Shown one piece after another: positions 25,465 to 34,904 of a stretch of DNA of 58,555 nt; position 1 is the stretch's first letter, and each line of letters begins with the position of its first letter. The stretch comes from Prevotella sp. UBA2725 (GTDB taxonomy: Bacteria > Bacteroidota > Bacteroidia > Bacteroidales > Bacteroidaceae). Below the pieces are notes generated by a model. The model saw only the letters and a program-made list of their open reading frames with translations. It did not search any database and had not been told where the DNA came from. The position numbers and the translations under genes were made by a program. The DNA lies in the NCBI GenBank assembly GCA_002353825.1, contig DEKJ01000020.1:1-58555 (forward strand), in the 5' to 3' direction.

Positions 25465-28400
25465 TTAGAATGTTAAGTTAACGGAGAAACCGAAGGAACG
25501 GGTCGACACTGCCTGACCGCGCTCGATAGCACCATAGTCGAACTCTGATGATGTGCCGATCTCAGAAGGATCGATGTTAGGCACACCGCTGTAGAGCAGG
25601 AACGGGTCGTTGGCAATGAGCGAGAAAGTAGCACCTGTCAGACCGATATGGAGGGCTCTCAGATAGCTTGCCGGTACGCTATAAGTAACCGACAGCTCAC
25701 GCATCTTCAGATAAGAAGCACTGTAGACATAAGGCTCCCACAGGGTTGACTCATAGCTCTGGAAATACTCATTAGCATCCATATAGATGGTCTTGTCGCT
25801 CCAAGAGCCGTCAGCGTTCTTCACGACACCGTCGACACGGACACCACCGCCGTCAGCAACACTTCCACGGAGCTCGCCGCCCTTATCGTTGGTACCTGCG
25901 GTGCGCTTAGCCATACCTGAACCGGAGAGCCACATGTTTGTCACAGAAGCGACCTTACCGCCGATACGGTAGTCGAAGGAAGCACGAACACTGAGGTCCT
26001 TCCAGCGCAGGGAGGTAGAGAAACCACCGGTAAACTTAGGCTGGATGTTACCAAGGTAACGCTCTGTCGTCTTATCGATCGTAGGAACATAGCTACCGTC
26101 GCTGGTCTCCTTGAGGATAATCTTGCCATCCTCGTTATAGTTCCAGTTACGGGATGTATACAGGGCGCCGAGCGGCTTGCCGACCTCAGCGTAGCTGTTC
26201 AGACGAGCATAGAAGCTCATATAGCTCAGGGTGTAACGGTTCATGCCGTCGACGAGCTTGACGAGTTTGTTGTTGTTGTGTGCGATGTTGGCATCGACCT
26301 CCCACTCCCAGTCGCGAGTCTTGATAGGCTTACCACCGAGCGAGATCTCATAACCTCTGTTGCGGATCAGACCGGCATTGGTCAGACGAGAAGAGTAGCC
26401 GGAAGCAGAAGAGGTTGTCACCTCGATGATCTGGTTCTTCGTGTCGCGGCTATAGAAGTTAATATCACCCCACAAACGGTTCTTGAAGAGACTGAACTCT
26501 GTACCTACCTCATAAGAAGTGGTGATAGTAGGTTTCAGGCTATGGTCGATCTGTACAGGGTTGTTGTACATCGTTGTCGTTGCACCGTAGCGTGTGCCGA
26601 GATAATAGATGCTTGAGAGCTTATAGGGATCGAGGGCAGAGCCGACCTGTGCGAAACTGCCACGCAGCTTCCAGTAGTTCAGCCAGTCACCATGCTTGAA
26701 CCAGTTGCTGGCGATAGCAGAGACAGATGCACCACCGTAGAGGTAGCTGTTCTTGTCGGTAGGCAGCGTAGAGTTCCAGTCGTTACGGAGCGAGAGCTCA
26801 ACGAAGTAAGTCTCATCCCATCCGGCACTGTAGGTACCGAAGATAGACTGTGTCTTCTCTTTCTGCGTACCGGTCAGCGTGCCATAGAAATCGTTCTTCA
26901 GGCCAGCATCATCGCCGCCTGCCAGACCGTTGGAGTTACCGGTGTTGAGAAGGCCGGGGATCACGAAGCCGTCACGTGTGAAGGCGTTGACACCCTCGAA
27001 ATGATAATAACGATTCTCAAGGAAGAGGGCTGCATCCATCGTCAGACGACCCTGAACGAAAGCACCGTTCCATGTGGCACGTGCCTGGTTGTAGATATCC
27101 TGGCTCTGCTCCTGGAACTGAGTGTGCAGGGCTGTCAGACCGGTAAGGTTAGGACGGTTGTACACCTCCTGGTAAGTATGGATGTCGGCTGTCGTCTTCC
27201 ATCCAATCTTGATATTGTAAGGCAGGGAATACTCGAAGTCGGCTGCGATGACATGATACTGACGACGGTTGTAGTCGTTGATCTCATTATAGATAGCGTA
27301 AGGACTGTCGTGGAAAGCCGGCGTGAAGTCGGTTGGAGACGTGATGTTCCAGGTACGGAATGATCCGTCCGGACGGGTATAGTCCTTGTACATCTTCAGG
27401 TCGACGTTAGTGTTACCCCACTGCAGCAACTCTGAATAAGGGTTACTACCTGAGTACTGGTCATCAGCATCGTTGCTGTAACCCTCAGTGGCAGCGTTGT
27501 GGTTCTTCTTATAAGTATACTTATAGTCGAAGGTCACCTTCAAGTTCTTCATCGGGCTGAACATGAACTTAGCATCGGCATAGCGACGCATAGCACCACT
27601 GTTCGGGTCCACACCGCCCATGTTTGTTGAACCGAGGGCCACATGCATAGAGTAGTCTTTGCCCGACTTATCGAACGAGGCGTTCGTCATGCTGCTCACA
27701 CCGGTCTCGAAGAGGTCATTCATGTCGAGGTGATTGGTCCATGTGTCCTCAACGCCGAAATAAGGACTTGTCTCATCCCAAGAAAGAGCCGTCATGTATT
27801 TCTTGGAAGAGTCGAAACGAGGACCCCAAGAAGAGTCGTCGGCATAGTCGTAATAGTAACGGCCTTCAAACTGCTTGTAGCTCTCCGGATCACCCTCTTT
27901 CCAGTGGTAGACATCCAGGTCACCGTCAGCACCGTAATAGCCACCGCCGTATTCTTTCTGCAGCTTGGCATGGACATAAGCCTTCGTCCAAGTCACTGAC
28001 TGACCGATAGATACATGCTGCTGATCCTCACCGGCCTTACCGCTCTTGGTCACGATGATCACGGCACCGTTGCCACCGCGCACACCGTAAAGGGCTGTAG
28101 CAGCAGGACCTTTCAGGACATTGACGCTCGACACATCATTCATGTTGACCGAAGCAGCAGGAGTGATGACACCATCGACAACATAGATAGGCTCATTGCC
28201 TACGGCACCGTTGGCCAGCGTTGTGGAACCACGAAGGATGATGCTACCCTCATCAAACTTAGCACCGGAACCACCGATGAAACGTGCGCCGGCAACCTTA
28301 CCGGCCAAGGCGTTGTTCAGGTTTGTCTCACCGACAGAAGTAAGGTCTTCAGCCTTGATCTGTGTGGTGGCATATCCCAGAGAGCGCTTCTGACGAGCCA

Positions 28401-28725
28401 GGCCCTGGGCTGTAACAACGACATCGTTCAACGTCTGATTGTCACTCTCAAGTTTAATCTTCATATTGGATGTAGCCGTGACGGTCTGCGGCTTCATACC
28501 TAAGTAGGAAATTTTCAGTTTAGATCCAGCCGGTACATTCAGCGTAAACTTACCGTCCACATCTGTGACGGTACCAGTCTTTGTACCGTTAACCATTACG
28601 GAAGCGCCCACTACCGGCTCTCCGTCATCCGACGAAGTGACGGTACCGCTAACCGTGGTTTGTGCGAATGCCACTCCCACAAAGGAGAAGAAGCATACTA
28701 ACAAAAAGATTAGTTTTTTACCCAT
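25465..28725 (-). CDS. SusC/RagA TonB-dependent transporter, locus 2
   Basis: This 1086-aa outer-membrane transporter has a signal to about residue 21 (VGVAFAQ) and a carboxypeptidase D regulatory-like domain (TVSGTVTSSDDGEPVVGASV). A VVVTAQGLARQKRSLGYA segment stands at the TonB-box position. The plug contains ALYGVRGGNGAVIIVTKSG and the barrel ends in FGFSVNLTF. Length is normal. It is the first gene of a two-gene operon with the SusD at 23917, with a consensus promoter about 160 bp upstream. Confidence 0.95.
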   Translation of the reverse strand: MGKKLIFLLVCFFSFVGVAFAQTTVSGTVTSSDDGEPVVGASVMVNGTKTGTVTDVDGKFTLNVPAGSKLKISYLGMKPQTVTATSNMKIKLESDNQTLNDVVVTAQGLARQKRSLGYATTQIKAEDLTSVGETNLNNALAGKVAGARFIGGSGAKFDEGSIILRGSTTLANGAVGNEPIYVVDGVITPAASVNMNDVSSVNVLKGPAATALYGVRGGNGAVIIVTKSGKAGEDQQHVSIGQSVTWTKAYVHAKLQKEYGGGYYGADGDLDVYHWKEGDPESYKQFEGRYYYDYADDSSWGPRFDSSKKYMTALSWDETSPYFGVEDTWTNHLDMNDLFETGVSSMTNASFDKSGKDYSMHVALGSTNMGGVDPNSGAMRRYADAKFMFSPMKNLKVTFDYKYTYKKNHNAATEGYSNDADDQYSGSNPYSELLQWGNTNVDLKMYKDYTRPDGSFRTWNITSPTDFTPAFHDSPYAIYNEINDYNRRQYHVIAADFEYSLPYNIKIGWKTTADIHTYQEVYNRPNLTGLTALHTQFQEQSQDIYNQARATWNGAFVQGRLTMDAALFLENRYYHFEGVNAFTRDGFVIPGLLNTGNSNGLAGGDDAGLKNDFYGTLTGTQKEKTQSIFGTYSAGWDETYFVELSLRNDWNSTLPTDKNSYLYGGASVSAIASNWFKHGDWLNYWKLRGSFAQVGSALDPYKLSSIYYLGTRYGATTTMYNNPVQIDHSLKPTITTSYEVGTEFSLFKNRLWGDINFYSRDTKNQIIEVTTSSASGYSSRLTNAGLIRNRGYEISLGGKPIKTRDWEWEVDANIAHNNNKLVKLVDGMNRYTLSYMSFYARLNSYAEVGKPLGALYTSRNWNYNEDGKIILKETSDGSYVPTIDKTTERYLGNIQPKFTGGFSTSLRWKDLSVRASFDYRIGGKVASVTNMWLSGSGMAKRTAGTNDKGGELRGSVADGGGVRVDGVVKNADGSWSDKTIYMDANEYFQSYESTLWEPYVYSASYLKMRELSVTYSVPASYLRALHIGLTGATFSLIANDPFLLYSGVPNIDPSEIGTSSEFDYGAIERGQAVSTRSFGFSVNLTF

Positions 28726-28888
28726 GTTCTCTCTATTAAGTTAAAAATATACTTATATGATTCCTAAATAGTCTTTACAGCGTTACACCTTTACGACTTA
28801 CCATCTTCAGCTCTCTTGTTCCTACGATAACGAATTGTCGTAAAAAACTTCAAAAACCTATCAATTTATTATCTTCTTACAACGATTG

Positions 28889-28920
28889 CAAAATTAAGGC
28901 ATTTCGTTTAAACGAACAAA
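28889..28920 (-). promoter_or_regulatory. Promoter of SusC/SusD operon 2
   Basis: On the minus strand TTTG (28917-28920), a 20-bp spacer and TAATTTTG (28889-28896) match the consensus. The -33 box is next to a small TTCGTTTAAACGAA palindrome (about 28903-28916) in the spacer, a possible operator. Confidence 0.8.
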
Positions 28921-28982
28921 TAAAAATGTTAAAGATAGCAATACTTTAACATAAATTGGCTAATACAGCTTGGTATAACATA

Positions 28983-29041
28983 CGACCTCGGAGAGGTCGA
29001 ACAAGATTAGCCCCACGTGAGGCGAAGCCGAAACGTGGGGT
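28983..29041. repeat. Composite palindromic element, half copy 4
   Basis: Only the left half is present: an A hairpin (CGACCTCGGAGAGGTCG, 28983-28999) with the tail AACAAGATTAG, then a B hairpin of the CCCCACGT type with a GAGGCGAAGCCGAA core (29011-29040). Modules C, C', B' and A' are missing. It lies 33 bp after the AraC gene stop, in a gap of 348 bp that also holds the SusC promoter. Confidence 0.8.
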
Positions 29042-29073
29042 TAGGATGGGAGCAATTGAGTTGAACGGTCGGG

Positions 29074-29958
29074 CTATATCAGCACCTTAATCTTCTTATA
29101 CTGCGCCCGGTACTCTCCCGGCGTGCAGCCTTTCAGCCTTCGGAAGGTACGGTTGAAGTTACTCATGTTGTTGTAGCCACAGAGGAAACAGATCTCACTG
29201 ATGCTCTCCTCGGTGTCGACGAGCATACGCGTGGCATAACCCATGCGGATATCGGTGATATAGTCGGAAAGTGTACGACCGGTGTGCTGACGGAAGAACC
29301 GGCTGAAGGACGTACGGCTCATGTTGGCAAGGGCCGCCACATCCTCGAGTTTGATCTCGTGCTGATAGTTGTTATTGATATACTCTTTCACTTTCAGCAC
29401 CCGCTTACTGTCATCCTGCACTTTCACCTTGGCATAGCTTGTCGTGGCGAGGGTGTAGGCTTTCTCACTCAGCGAGAGAGAATGGAGAATCTCGATGAGC
29501 TGCATCGTAGCCCGGAAAGGATCCTGCAACTTGGCGATGGTATCGAGCTTATCGTATACCTTGGCGATGTCGTTTTTCGGGAAGGCGAGACCTTTCTTGG
29601 CCCGTTGCAGCATGTTGTAGATCGACCGGAAAGGAGTGTGGTCGAAGAAACTGCCCTCGCCCATACCAAAATCGAACTGGATCGTTATCTCCCGGATATC
29701 ATCGCTGTGGCACGTGCCTTGCTCCCAGGCATGCTCCAGATCAAAGCTGGTGATCAGAGCAAGGTCGAAGTCGCCTATCACCTCATTGCTGTCGCCGACG
29801 ATACGCCGTGCACCTGCCGCATTCTCAACAAAGTTGAGCTCGGCACACTCATGACGATGTACCGGATAGTCGAACTCTTTCTTATGACGTTCGACAATGT
29901 AGATTCCGTCCTTACCTTGCAAGGGCGTGATCTCATGCAAGATCTGATATTCACTCAT
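29074..29958 (-). CDS. AraC-family regulator of the mannan locus
   Basis: This 294-aa protein has an N-terminal half with a cupin-type sensor pattern (FDYPVHRHECAELNFVENAAG, about 28-50). The C-terminal about 100 residues hold the two helix-turn-helix units of AraC proteins: IKLEDVAALANMSRTSFSRF, and ISEICFLCGYNNMSNFNRTFRRLKG ending CTPGEYR. It would bind DNA and respond to a sugar ligand. It lies last in the run esterase, mannanase, phosphorylase, symporter, epimerase, so it is probably the local regulator. A 270-bp inverted-repeat element separates it from the epimerase gene. Confidence 0.88.
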   Translation of the reverse strand: MSEYQILHEITPLQGKDGIYIVERHKKEFDYPVHRHECAELNFVENAAGARRIVGDSNEVIGDFDLALITSFDLEHAWEQGTCHSDDIREITIQFDFGMGEGSFFDHTPFRSIYNMLQRAKKGLAFPKNDIAKVYDKLDTIAKLQDPFRATMQLIEILHSLSLSEKAYTLATTSYAKVKVQDDSKRVLKVKEYINNNYQHEIKLEDVAALANMSRTSFSRFFRQHTGRTLSDYITDIRMGYATRMLVDTEESISEICFLCGYNNMSNFNRTFRRLKGCTPGEYRAQYKKIKVLI

Positions 29959-30009
29959 AGTTCTCTGCCTTTTCAGAATATTACCATACAGACATCTCCA
30001 AAGATTTTT

Positions 30010-30283
30010 ATTTCACACGAATATCTTTTTCACACGGATCTTAAAGATTTTAAAGATGGCTACGCTATTCGCTACGCGGTAGGGATCTAAACATTAATTT
30101 CCGTCAATTACCCATTAATTAACAACAAAATTGTTGACCAATTAATTATCAATAATATTATTGTCCAATTAACGGATATTATTGGAAATTAATGTTTTTC
30201 TAAGACGCAAAGCGGCGTAATAATCTTTAAAATCTTTAAGATCCGTGTGAGAAAAATCCATGTGGGAAAAGATATGTGTGAGG
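30010..30283. repeat. Nested AT-rich inverted-repeat element, copy 1
   Basis: The outer arms 30026-30057 (TTTTTCACACGGATC, then TTAAAGATTTTAAAGAT) and 30223-30256 are near-perfect reverse complements. Further CACAC- and GTGTG-containing pieces extend both ends. Inside lies a second inverted repeat, ACATTAATTTCC (about 30090) with GGAAATTAATGT (about 30184-30195), and an ATTAATTA-rich centre. The CTACGC and GCGGCGTA blocks next to the arms recur in the copy at 35995. No frame of note is inside. It is MITE-like in shape and sits between the AraC and epimerase genes. Confidence 0.8.
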
Positions 30284-30291
30284 GAACAGTA

Positions 30292-31491
30292 TCATCCGAG
30301 CCGCTCGATGAGCTCCAGGCACATACGCGTGTTGTGATACGGGCATTTCCAGAAGCCGGCCTTGTCATCGTCGAGGTTCAGCGTGCCGTCGGGGAGGACG
30401 GCCCAGTGCCACTCGCCATTCTCATGGTCAACGAGGTTCTTGTCGATATACTCCCAGCAACGTTCCGCGATATGGAGGGCTTCCTTATCACCGAAATGCT
30501 GATAGAGGTTGACATGCCCGATGACACACTCGCACTCTACCCACCACTGACGCTGCCGGTCGTAACGCCCCGTGTCCTTCCAATGCTCGTAAATCATCGA
30601 GCCGTCGGGCTGCAAACCTTCATCGGCAGCGTGGGCGATATTCCGCACAGCCGGTTCAAGCTTCTTCGTGAGCGCCTTGTCGTCGAGGACGAGAAGCGCC
30701 TCATGGAGCAGCCAGCTCGCTTCAATGTCATGACCGAAGCTCTCAATATTCCGTTTACCTTTCCACTCATCATCGAAGAAGAGGTCAAGGTGAGCGGTAT
30801 TGAAATTAAGCAGCGGCCCTACGAAGATGTCAATGAGATTACGCACGCGCGGTGCCACCTCCTGGGCCAGATTGTCGTCGCCGAGCTCACGTGCTGCCCG
30901 CAGCAAATTCGTGTATGGCTCAAGGATATGGAGATGGGTGTTCATCGTGCGGCTGCCGTTCTCATCTTTGTCGGAGAGTCGCATGTCAGCGATAGGCTGC
31001 CATTCGCGTGTCAGCGCCTCGATGTAACCATTATGTTTTTTGTCGAAGGCATGAGTCTCAATGTCGCGGAAGAGCTGAGCAGCCTTGGCGAGACTTTCCT
31101 TGGAGCCCGTGGCGCGGGCATACTCGGAGAGACCATAGATCGTGAAGCCGATGGCATAGGTCTGCTTCTTCGGATCGAGCGCCTTGCCATGGCAGTCGAC
31201 ACTCCAGTAGACACCGCCGAAGTCGGGGTCGATGAAGTGACGCGTCACATAGCGGTATGCGTTCTCGGCAGCAGCGAGATACTCCGGCTTGTGCAGCACG
31301 CGGTAAGCGGCTGAGAAAGCCCAGAGAATACGGGCATTGAGCACGGCTCCGCGCTCAGCGTCAGGATGAACATTGTCGTGCCCGTCGACGCGGCCGTAGA
31401 AGCCGCCGTCAGGGTCTTGTACCTTATTGATCCAATAAGGCAGAATATTTGTTTCAAGGCATTGCTGCACTTGGGAAGATAGTGTATTCAT
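30292..31491 (-). CDS. Cellobiose/mannobiose 2-epimerase (AGE family)
   Basis: This 399-aa protein is of the N-acylglucosamine 2-epimerase fold, an (alpha/alpha)6 barrel. Typical segments are the PYWINKVQDPDGGFYGRVDGHDNVHPDAERG opening, RILWAFSAAYR, GGVYWSVDCHG and the His-rich SFGHDIEASWLLHEA. The cytoplasmic enzyme epimerises the reducing-end sugar of beta-1,4-mannobiose or cellobiose. Next to a GH130 mannosylglucose phosphorylase it should convert Man-Man to Man-Glc, the substrate of that enzyme. The gene order matches the Bacteroides fragilis mannan pathway (mannanase, phosphorylase, symporter, epimerase). Confidence 0.93.
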   Translation of the reverse strand: MNTLSSQVQQCLETNILPYWINKVQDPDGGFYGRVDGHDNVHPDAERGAVLNARILWAFSAAYRVLHKPEYLAAAENAYRYVTRHFIDPDFGGVYWSVDCHGKALDPKKQTYAIGFTIYGLSEYARATGSKESLAKAAQLFRDIETHAFDKKHNGYIEALTREWQPIADMRLSDKDENGSRTMNTHLHILEPYTNLLRAARELGDDNLAQEVAPRVRNLIDIFVGPLLNFNTAHLDLFFDDEWKGKRNIESFGHDIEASWLLHEALLVLDDKALTKKLEPAVRNIAHAADEGLQPDGSMIYEHWKDTGRYDRQRQWWVECECVIGHVNLYQHFGDKEALHIAERCWEYIDKNLVDHENGEWHWAVLPDGTLNLDDDKAGFWKCPYHNTRMCLELIERLG

Positions 31492-31504
31492 AGTAGTAAG
31501 TCTT

Positions 31505-31668
31505 GGCCCTACCCCCTCCCCTCCCCCATCCAGGGGAGGGGCAAATATGCTTCAAGGGGCGAAGCTATGTTTATATAAGATCCGTACCTACGGTGGTAAT
31601 CACCCCCTCCCCTGGGTGGGGGAGGGGCGGGGGTGGGGCCGTCAGGGCCGTCAGGGTGGGGCCGTCAG
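31505..31668. repeat. G-rich inverted-repeat element between epimerase and symporter genes
   Basis: The left arm (CCCCCTCCCC, CTCCCCCATCCAGGGGAGGGG) and the right arm (CCCCTCCCCTGGGTGGGGGAGG and further G-runs) enclose about 60 bp, including GCTTCAAGGGGC and CCTACGGTGGTAATC. Both motifs recur in the 34656 element. The right end adds three GGGCCGTCAG-type repeats. The runs of G could form a quadruplex on either strand. It fills most of the 177-bp gap between the two genes. Confidence 0.85.
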
Positions 31669-33015
31669 TTATTTCTTTATCGGATACAACAGCAGCAGGC
31701 CGACCATGATGAGGGCGAAAGCTGCGGGGAAGAGAGAGAAGAGCGACCAGATCATGTCGAGGACGCTCTGCGTGATGCTTGACGGGTCAACGATACTGTT
31801 ACCCATCTTATCCGTTGTCATAGAGGCACCTGCCATACCCAGGAACAGTGCAACGAGAGAACCGGAGACGGCCGTGCCGAGTTTCTGTGCCATCGTACCG
31901 GAAGAGAAGATAAGTCCTGTCGACGAGGTACCGTTCTTCTTCGTGGCATAGTCGGCAACATCCGAATACATCGACCACAGCAATGGTGAATAGAGACCGA
32001 TGCCGACACTCGTGAGGATGACCACAGTGATCATCACCCAGATATACTCAGCCTTCATCGGGATGAAGAAGAACGCCACAGAGGTGACGGCACAGATGAG
32101 CGCCGCAGCCATGAAGGCCCGTTTCTTAGAGCCTACGACACGCGTGAACCATGGCGACACACCACCAAAGATCATACAGGTCAACTCGCCAAAGGTCATG
32201 AAGACGGTATAGTTGATGATGAGCTTGCCCGCTGTGATCTCGCCACCAAGACAGTAGGTAAGCATGTATCCTGCCACGGCATAACGGAAACCATTGAAAA
32301 AGTTACTGCTCACACCGATGAGTGTGAGGAAGATCCATGGCTTGTTCTTCACGAGGTCGACAAACTGCTTGCCGGAATAATGCTCAGCGCGCACAGGTTT
32401 GAGGCGCTCACGTGTCAGCAGTCCGCAACCAAGGGTCATGAGCGTGGCGAGAAGTCCGAAGAACATACCCGTCACGGCATACTGATGCTGGGGCGTGCCA
32501 CCAACCGCCTTCTGCAGATAAGGGAAGGAAAGGAGCGTGATGAAACCCATGGCGTAGGCACCTACCATGCGGTAAGAAGAGAACTGGTTCTTCTCATCGT
32601 CGTCATCGGTCATCACGCCGAGGAGCGAGCCGTAAGGCACGTTGACAGCGGTATAGGTCGCCATCATGAGCAGATAGATACCGTAAGCGTAGATGCGCTT
32701 GCCCGTCTGTCCGAGGTCCGGCGTATAGAGCAGCAAGGCAAAGATCAGACCGAAAGGGATGGCACCAAAGATGATCCAAGGACGGTACGTACCCCAACGG
32801 CTCTGCGTACGGTCAGCCAGGGAGCCCATAAGCGGGTCGGTGACGACATCGAAGAGACGTGCCACCAGCATCAGCGTGGCGGCATCGGCAAACGAGAGGC
32901 CAAAGACATTGGTGAAGAACAGCGGAAAGGCTATGGACATGATCTTCCACGTGATGCCACCGGCGGCGGCATCACCCATGGCATAGCCAATCTTCTCAGA
33001 CAGTTTGATTTTCAT
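31669..33015 (-). CDS. GPH-family sugar:cation symporter
   Basis: This 448-aa membrane protein has about 12 hydrophobic helices and the glycoside-pentoside-hexuronide family pattern: KIGYAMGDAAAGG at the start, LFDVVTDPLMGSLADRT after helix 2 and VNVPYGSLLGVMT in the fourth helix region. It imports beta-mannobiose or related oligosaccharides across the inner membrane. It lies between the epimerase and GH130 genes, the standard place in Bacteroidales mannan operons. Substrate assignment rests on context. Confidence 0.9.
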   Translation of the reverse strand: MKIKLSEKIGYAMGDAAAGGITWKIMSIAFPLFFTNVFGLSFADAATLMLVARLFDVVTDPLMGSLADRTQSRWGTYRPWIIFGAIPFGLIFALLLYTPDLGQTGKRIYAYGIYLLMMATYTAVNVPYGSLLGVMTDDDDEKNQFSSYRMVGAYAMGFITLLSFPYLQKAVGGTPQHQYAVTGMFFGLLATLMTLGCGLLTRERLKPVRAEHYSGKQFVDLVKNKPWIFLTLIGVSSNFFNGFRYAVAGYMLTYCLGGEITAGKLIINYTVFMTFGELTCMIFGGVSPWFTRVVGSKKRAFMAAALICAVTSVAFFFIPMKAEYIWVMITVVILTSVGIGLYSPLLWSMYSDVADYATKKNGTSSTGLIFSSGTMAQKLGTAVSGSLVALFLGMAGASMTTDKMGNSIVDPSSITQSVLDMIWSLFSLFPAAFALIMVGLLLLYPIKK

Positions 33016-33133
33016 GGTTTTAATTTACAGTGTATGTTTCCTTTTCTTAAAGGATAACGCAAAAGTGCGCAACTTATTACGCATTCGCTAAAGAATAAAG
33101 ACGGTTCTTCGCTTTTCGGGTTGATGTGTTAAC

Positions 33134-33393
33134 ACAACCTCGAAGAGGTTGAACATGGTTAGCCCCACGTGAGGCGCAGCCGAAACGTGGGGTTTAGGTC
33201 CGGTGTAGTTTCGTTGCAATCCGGCCTCGGAGAGGGCGAACATGGTATAAACACCCATCGCTATAACCAGCATTCCGCCCATGTTCGCCCTCTTCGAGGC
33301 CGACAGGTCAGGTTAAATCGCCCGCCCCCAACCCTAGGTTGCGTCGCTACGCTCCTTACCTGGGGCTACCCATGTACAACCTCTTCGAGGTTG
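33134..33393. repeat. Composite palindromic element, copy 5
   Basis: The outer arms ACAACCTCGAAGAGGTTG (33134-33151) and CAACCTCTTCGAGGTTG (33376-33393) are near-perfect complements. B is of the CCCCACGT type (GAGGCGCAGCCGAA core). B' is a CCTAGGT/ACCTGGGG variant around TGCGTCGCTACGCTCCT, so the two arms are again of different types. The C modules face each other around about 33247-33277. It occupies the 435-bp gap between the GH130 stop and the symporter start, inside the mannan operon. Confidence 0.88.
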
Positions 33394-33450
33394 GCTGCAG
33401 TATCAACCCAAAACCGAAACCAATGTCTTCAGCTTTCTTTAGCGCAGCGC

Positions 33451-34629
33451 CTAAGCGCGGAGCGTCTCTTTGTTCTTTGCGATGAGCTTTTTGAGCGTCT
33501 CCACGCTCTTGCCCGTAGCGAAGCCGTCGGCAGGCGTGTTCATGCAATAGTCGACGAGGCGGTCGATAGTGCTCGTTGCCACATGCATACGCGTGTCGGA
33601 GGAAGCATAATAGATGAAGACGCGGCCGTCGGGATCAGCGATCCAGCCATTGGAGAACACGACATTCATCACGTCACCGATATACTCCTCACCCTGCGGC
33701 ACGAGGAAGTAACCACCGGGCTGGGCGATGACACGCGTAGGATCGTCGAGTGCCGTCATATACATATAAAGGACATAACGCAGACCAGAGGCGCAGCCAC
33801 GTACGCCGTGAGCGAGGTGCAGCCAGCCCTTAGGTGTCTTGATGGGGTGCGGGCCCTCACCGTTCTTCACCTCCATGATGGTATGGTAATGACGAAGGTT
33901 GATGATCTTCTCTTCCTTGACCTCGGCATGGGTGATATCATCAACGAGTGCCCAGCCGATACCGCCACCACTGCCGGCATCGATGAAGCCATCCTGCGGA
34001 CGGGTATAAAAAGCGTACTTACCATCGACAAACTCAGGATGGAGCACGACATTACGCTGCTGGCTCTTCGACTTGAGGTCAGGCAGACGGTCCCAGTGGA
34101 TGAGGTCTTTCGTGCGGGCGATACCTGCCGTGGCGGTAGCTGCCGAGAGATCACCGGGCTGTGAGTCGTCGTGGCGTTCAGCGCAGAACACGCCGTAGAT
34201 CCAGCCATCCTCATGGGCTGTAAGACGCATGTCATAGATATTCGTGGCGGGGATAACGTCCTCGGGCATCGTGATAGGCTCGGGCCAGAAACGGAAATTG
34301 TCGATACCGTTGGGGCTCTCTGCCACAGCAAAGAAGCTCTTGCGGTCGGCACCCTCAACGCGCACGACGAGGCAGTACTTACCATGCCATTTGATGGCGC
34401 CGCTGTTGAGCGTGGCGTTCATCATGATACGCTGCATGAGGAACGGGTTGTCCTGTTCGCAGAAGTCGTAACGCCACTCCAGGGGCGTGTGCTCTGCCGT
34501 GAGGATAGGATACTGGTAACGGGTATAGATGCCGTTGCCCCAGGCTTCGGGTTCATTCTTTCTTGTCAACAAGGCCTCGTGATGCTCACGCAGTGCCTGG
34601 AGTTTGGAGGAAAATGATGATGTGGTCAT
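33451..34629 (-). CDS. GH130 4-O-beta-mannosyl-glucose phosphorylase
   Basis: This 392-aa protein is a five-bladed propeller of family GH130. It phosphorolyses Man-beta-1,4-Glc to mannose 1-phosphate and glucose in the cytoplasm. GH130_1-type segments are WGNGIYTRYQYPILTAEHTP, SGAIKWHGKYCLVVRVEG and ATNIYDMRLT. Asp133 in YDMRLT is at the position expected for the catalytic acid (inferred). LAHGVRG and the C-terminal VHVATSTIDRLVDYC-like end also fit. Its neighbours, the epimerase, symporter and mannanase, complete the known Bacteroidales mannan pathway. Confidence 0.95.
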   Translation of the reverse strand: MTTSSFSSKLQALREHHEALLTRKNEPEAWGNGIYTRYQYPILTAEHTPLEWRYDFCEQDNPFLMQRIMMNATLNSGAIKWHGKYCLVVRVEGADRKSFFAVAESPNGIDNFRFWPEPITMPEDVIPATNIYDMRLTAHEDGWIYGVFCAERHDDSQPGDLSAATATAGIARTKDLIHWDRLPDLKSKSQQRNVVLHPEFVDGKYAFYTRPQDGFIDAGSGGGIGWALVDDITHAEVKEEKIINLRHYHTIMEVKNGEGPHPIKTPKGWLHLAHGVRGCASGLRYVLYMYMTALDDPTRVIAQPGGYFLVPQGEEYIGDVMNVVFSNGWIADPDGRVFIYYASSDTRMHVATSTIDRLVDYCMNTPADGFATGKSVETLKKLIAKNKETLRA

Positions 34630-34655
34630 AATAATACAATTAGCACAGCCCTAAC

Positions 34656-34904
34656 GGCCCCACCCCCACCCCTCCCCCATCCAGGGGAGGGGATGATATG
34701 CTTCAAGGAGTCCAAGACCAATATGAGCCAAAGATTGAATTGTCGTTTATTGTTTGTTATCTGTCGTTGTTGTTTGTCGTTGTTCTCTGAATGAAAAATG
34801 TTGCTATCAAAACCATTCCTACGGTGGTAATCTGCCCCTCCCCTGGATGGGGGAGGGGTGGGGGTGGGGCCGTCAGGTGGGGCCAGCAGGTAGGGCCGTC
34901 AGTT
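34656..34904. repeat. G-rich element with perfect 37-bp inverted repeats
   Basis: The arms 34656-34692 and 34835-34871 are exact reverse complements over 37 bp. Each holds C4-5 or G4-5 runs that can form a hairpin (CCCCTCCCC/GGGGAGGGG) and four consecutive G-runs separated by single bases. The 142-bp centre carries several TGTCGTT/TTGTTT repeats and a CCTACGGTGGTAATC block shared with the 31505 element. After the right arm come GGCCGTCAG-type repeats. No transposase frame is inside. It lies between the GH26 and GH130 genes. Confidence 0.9.
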
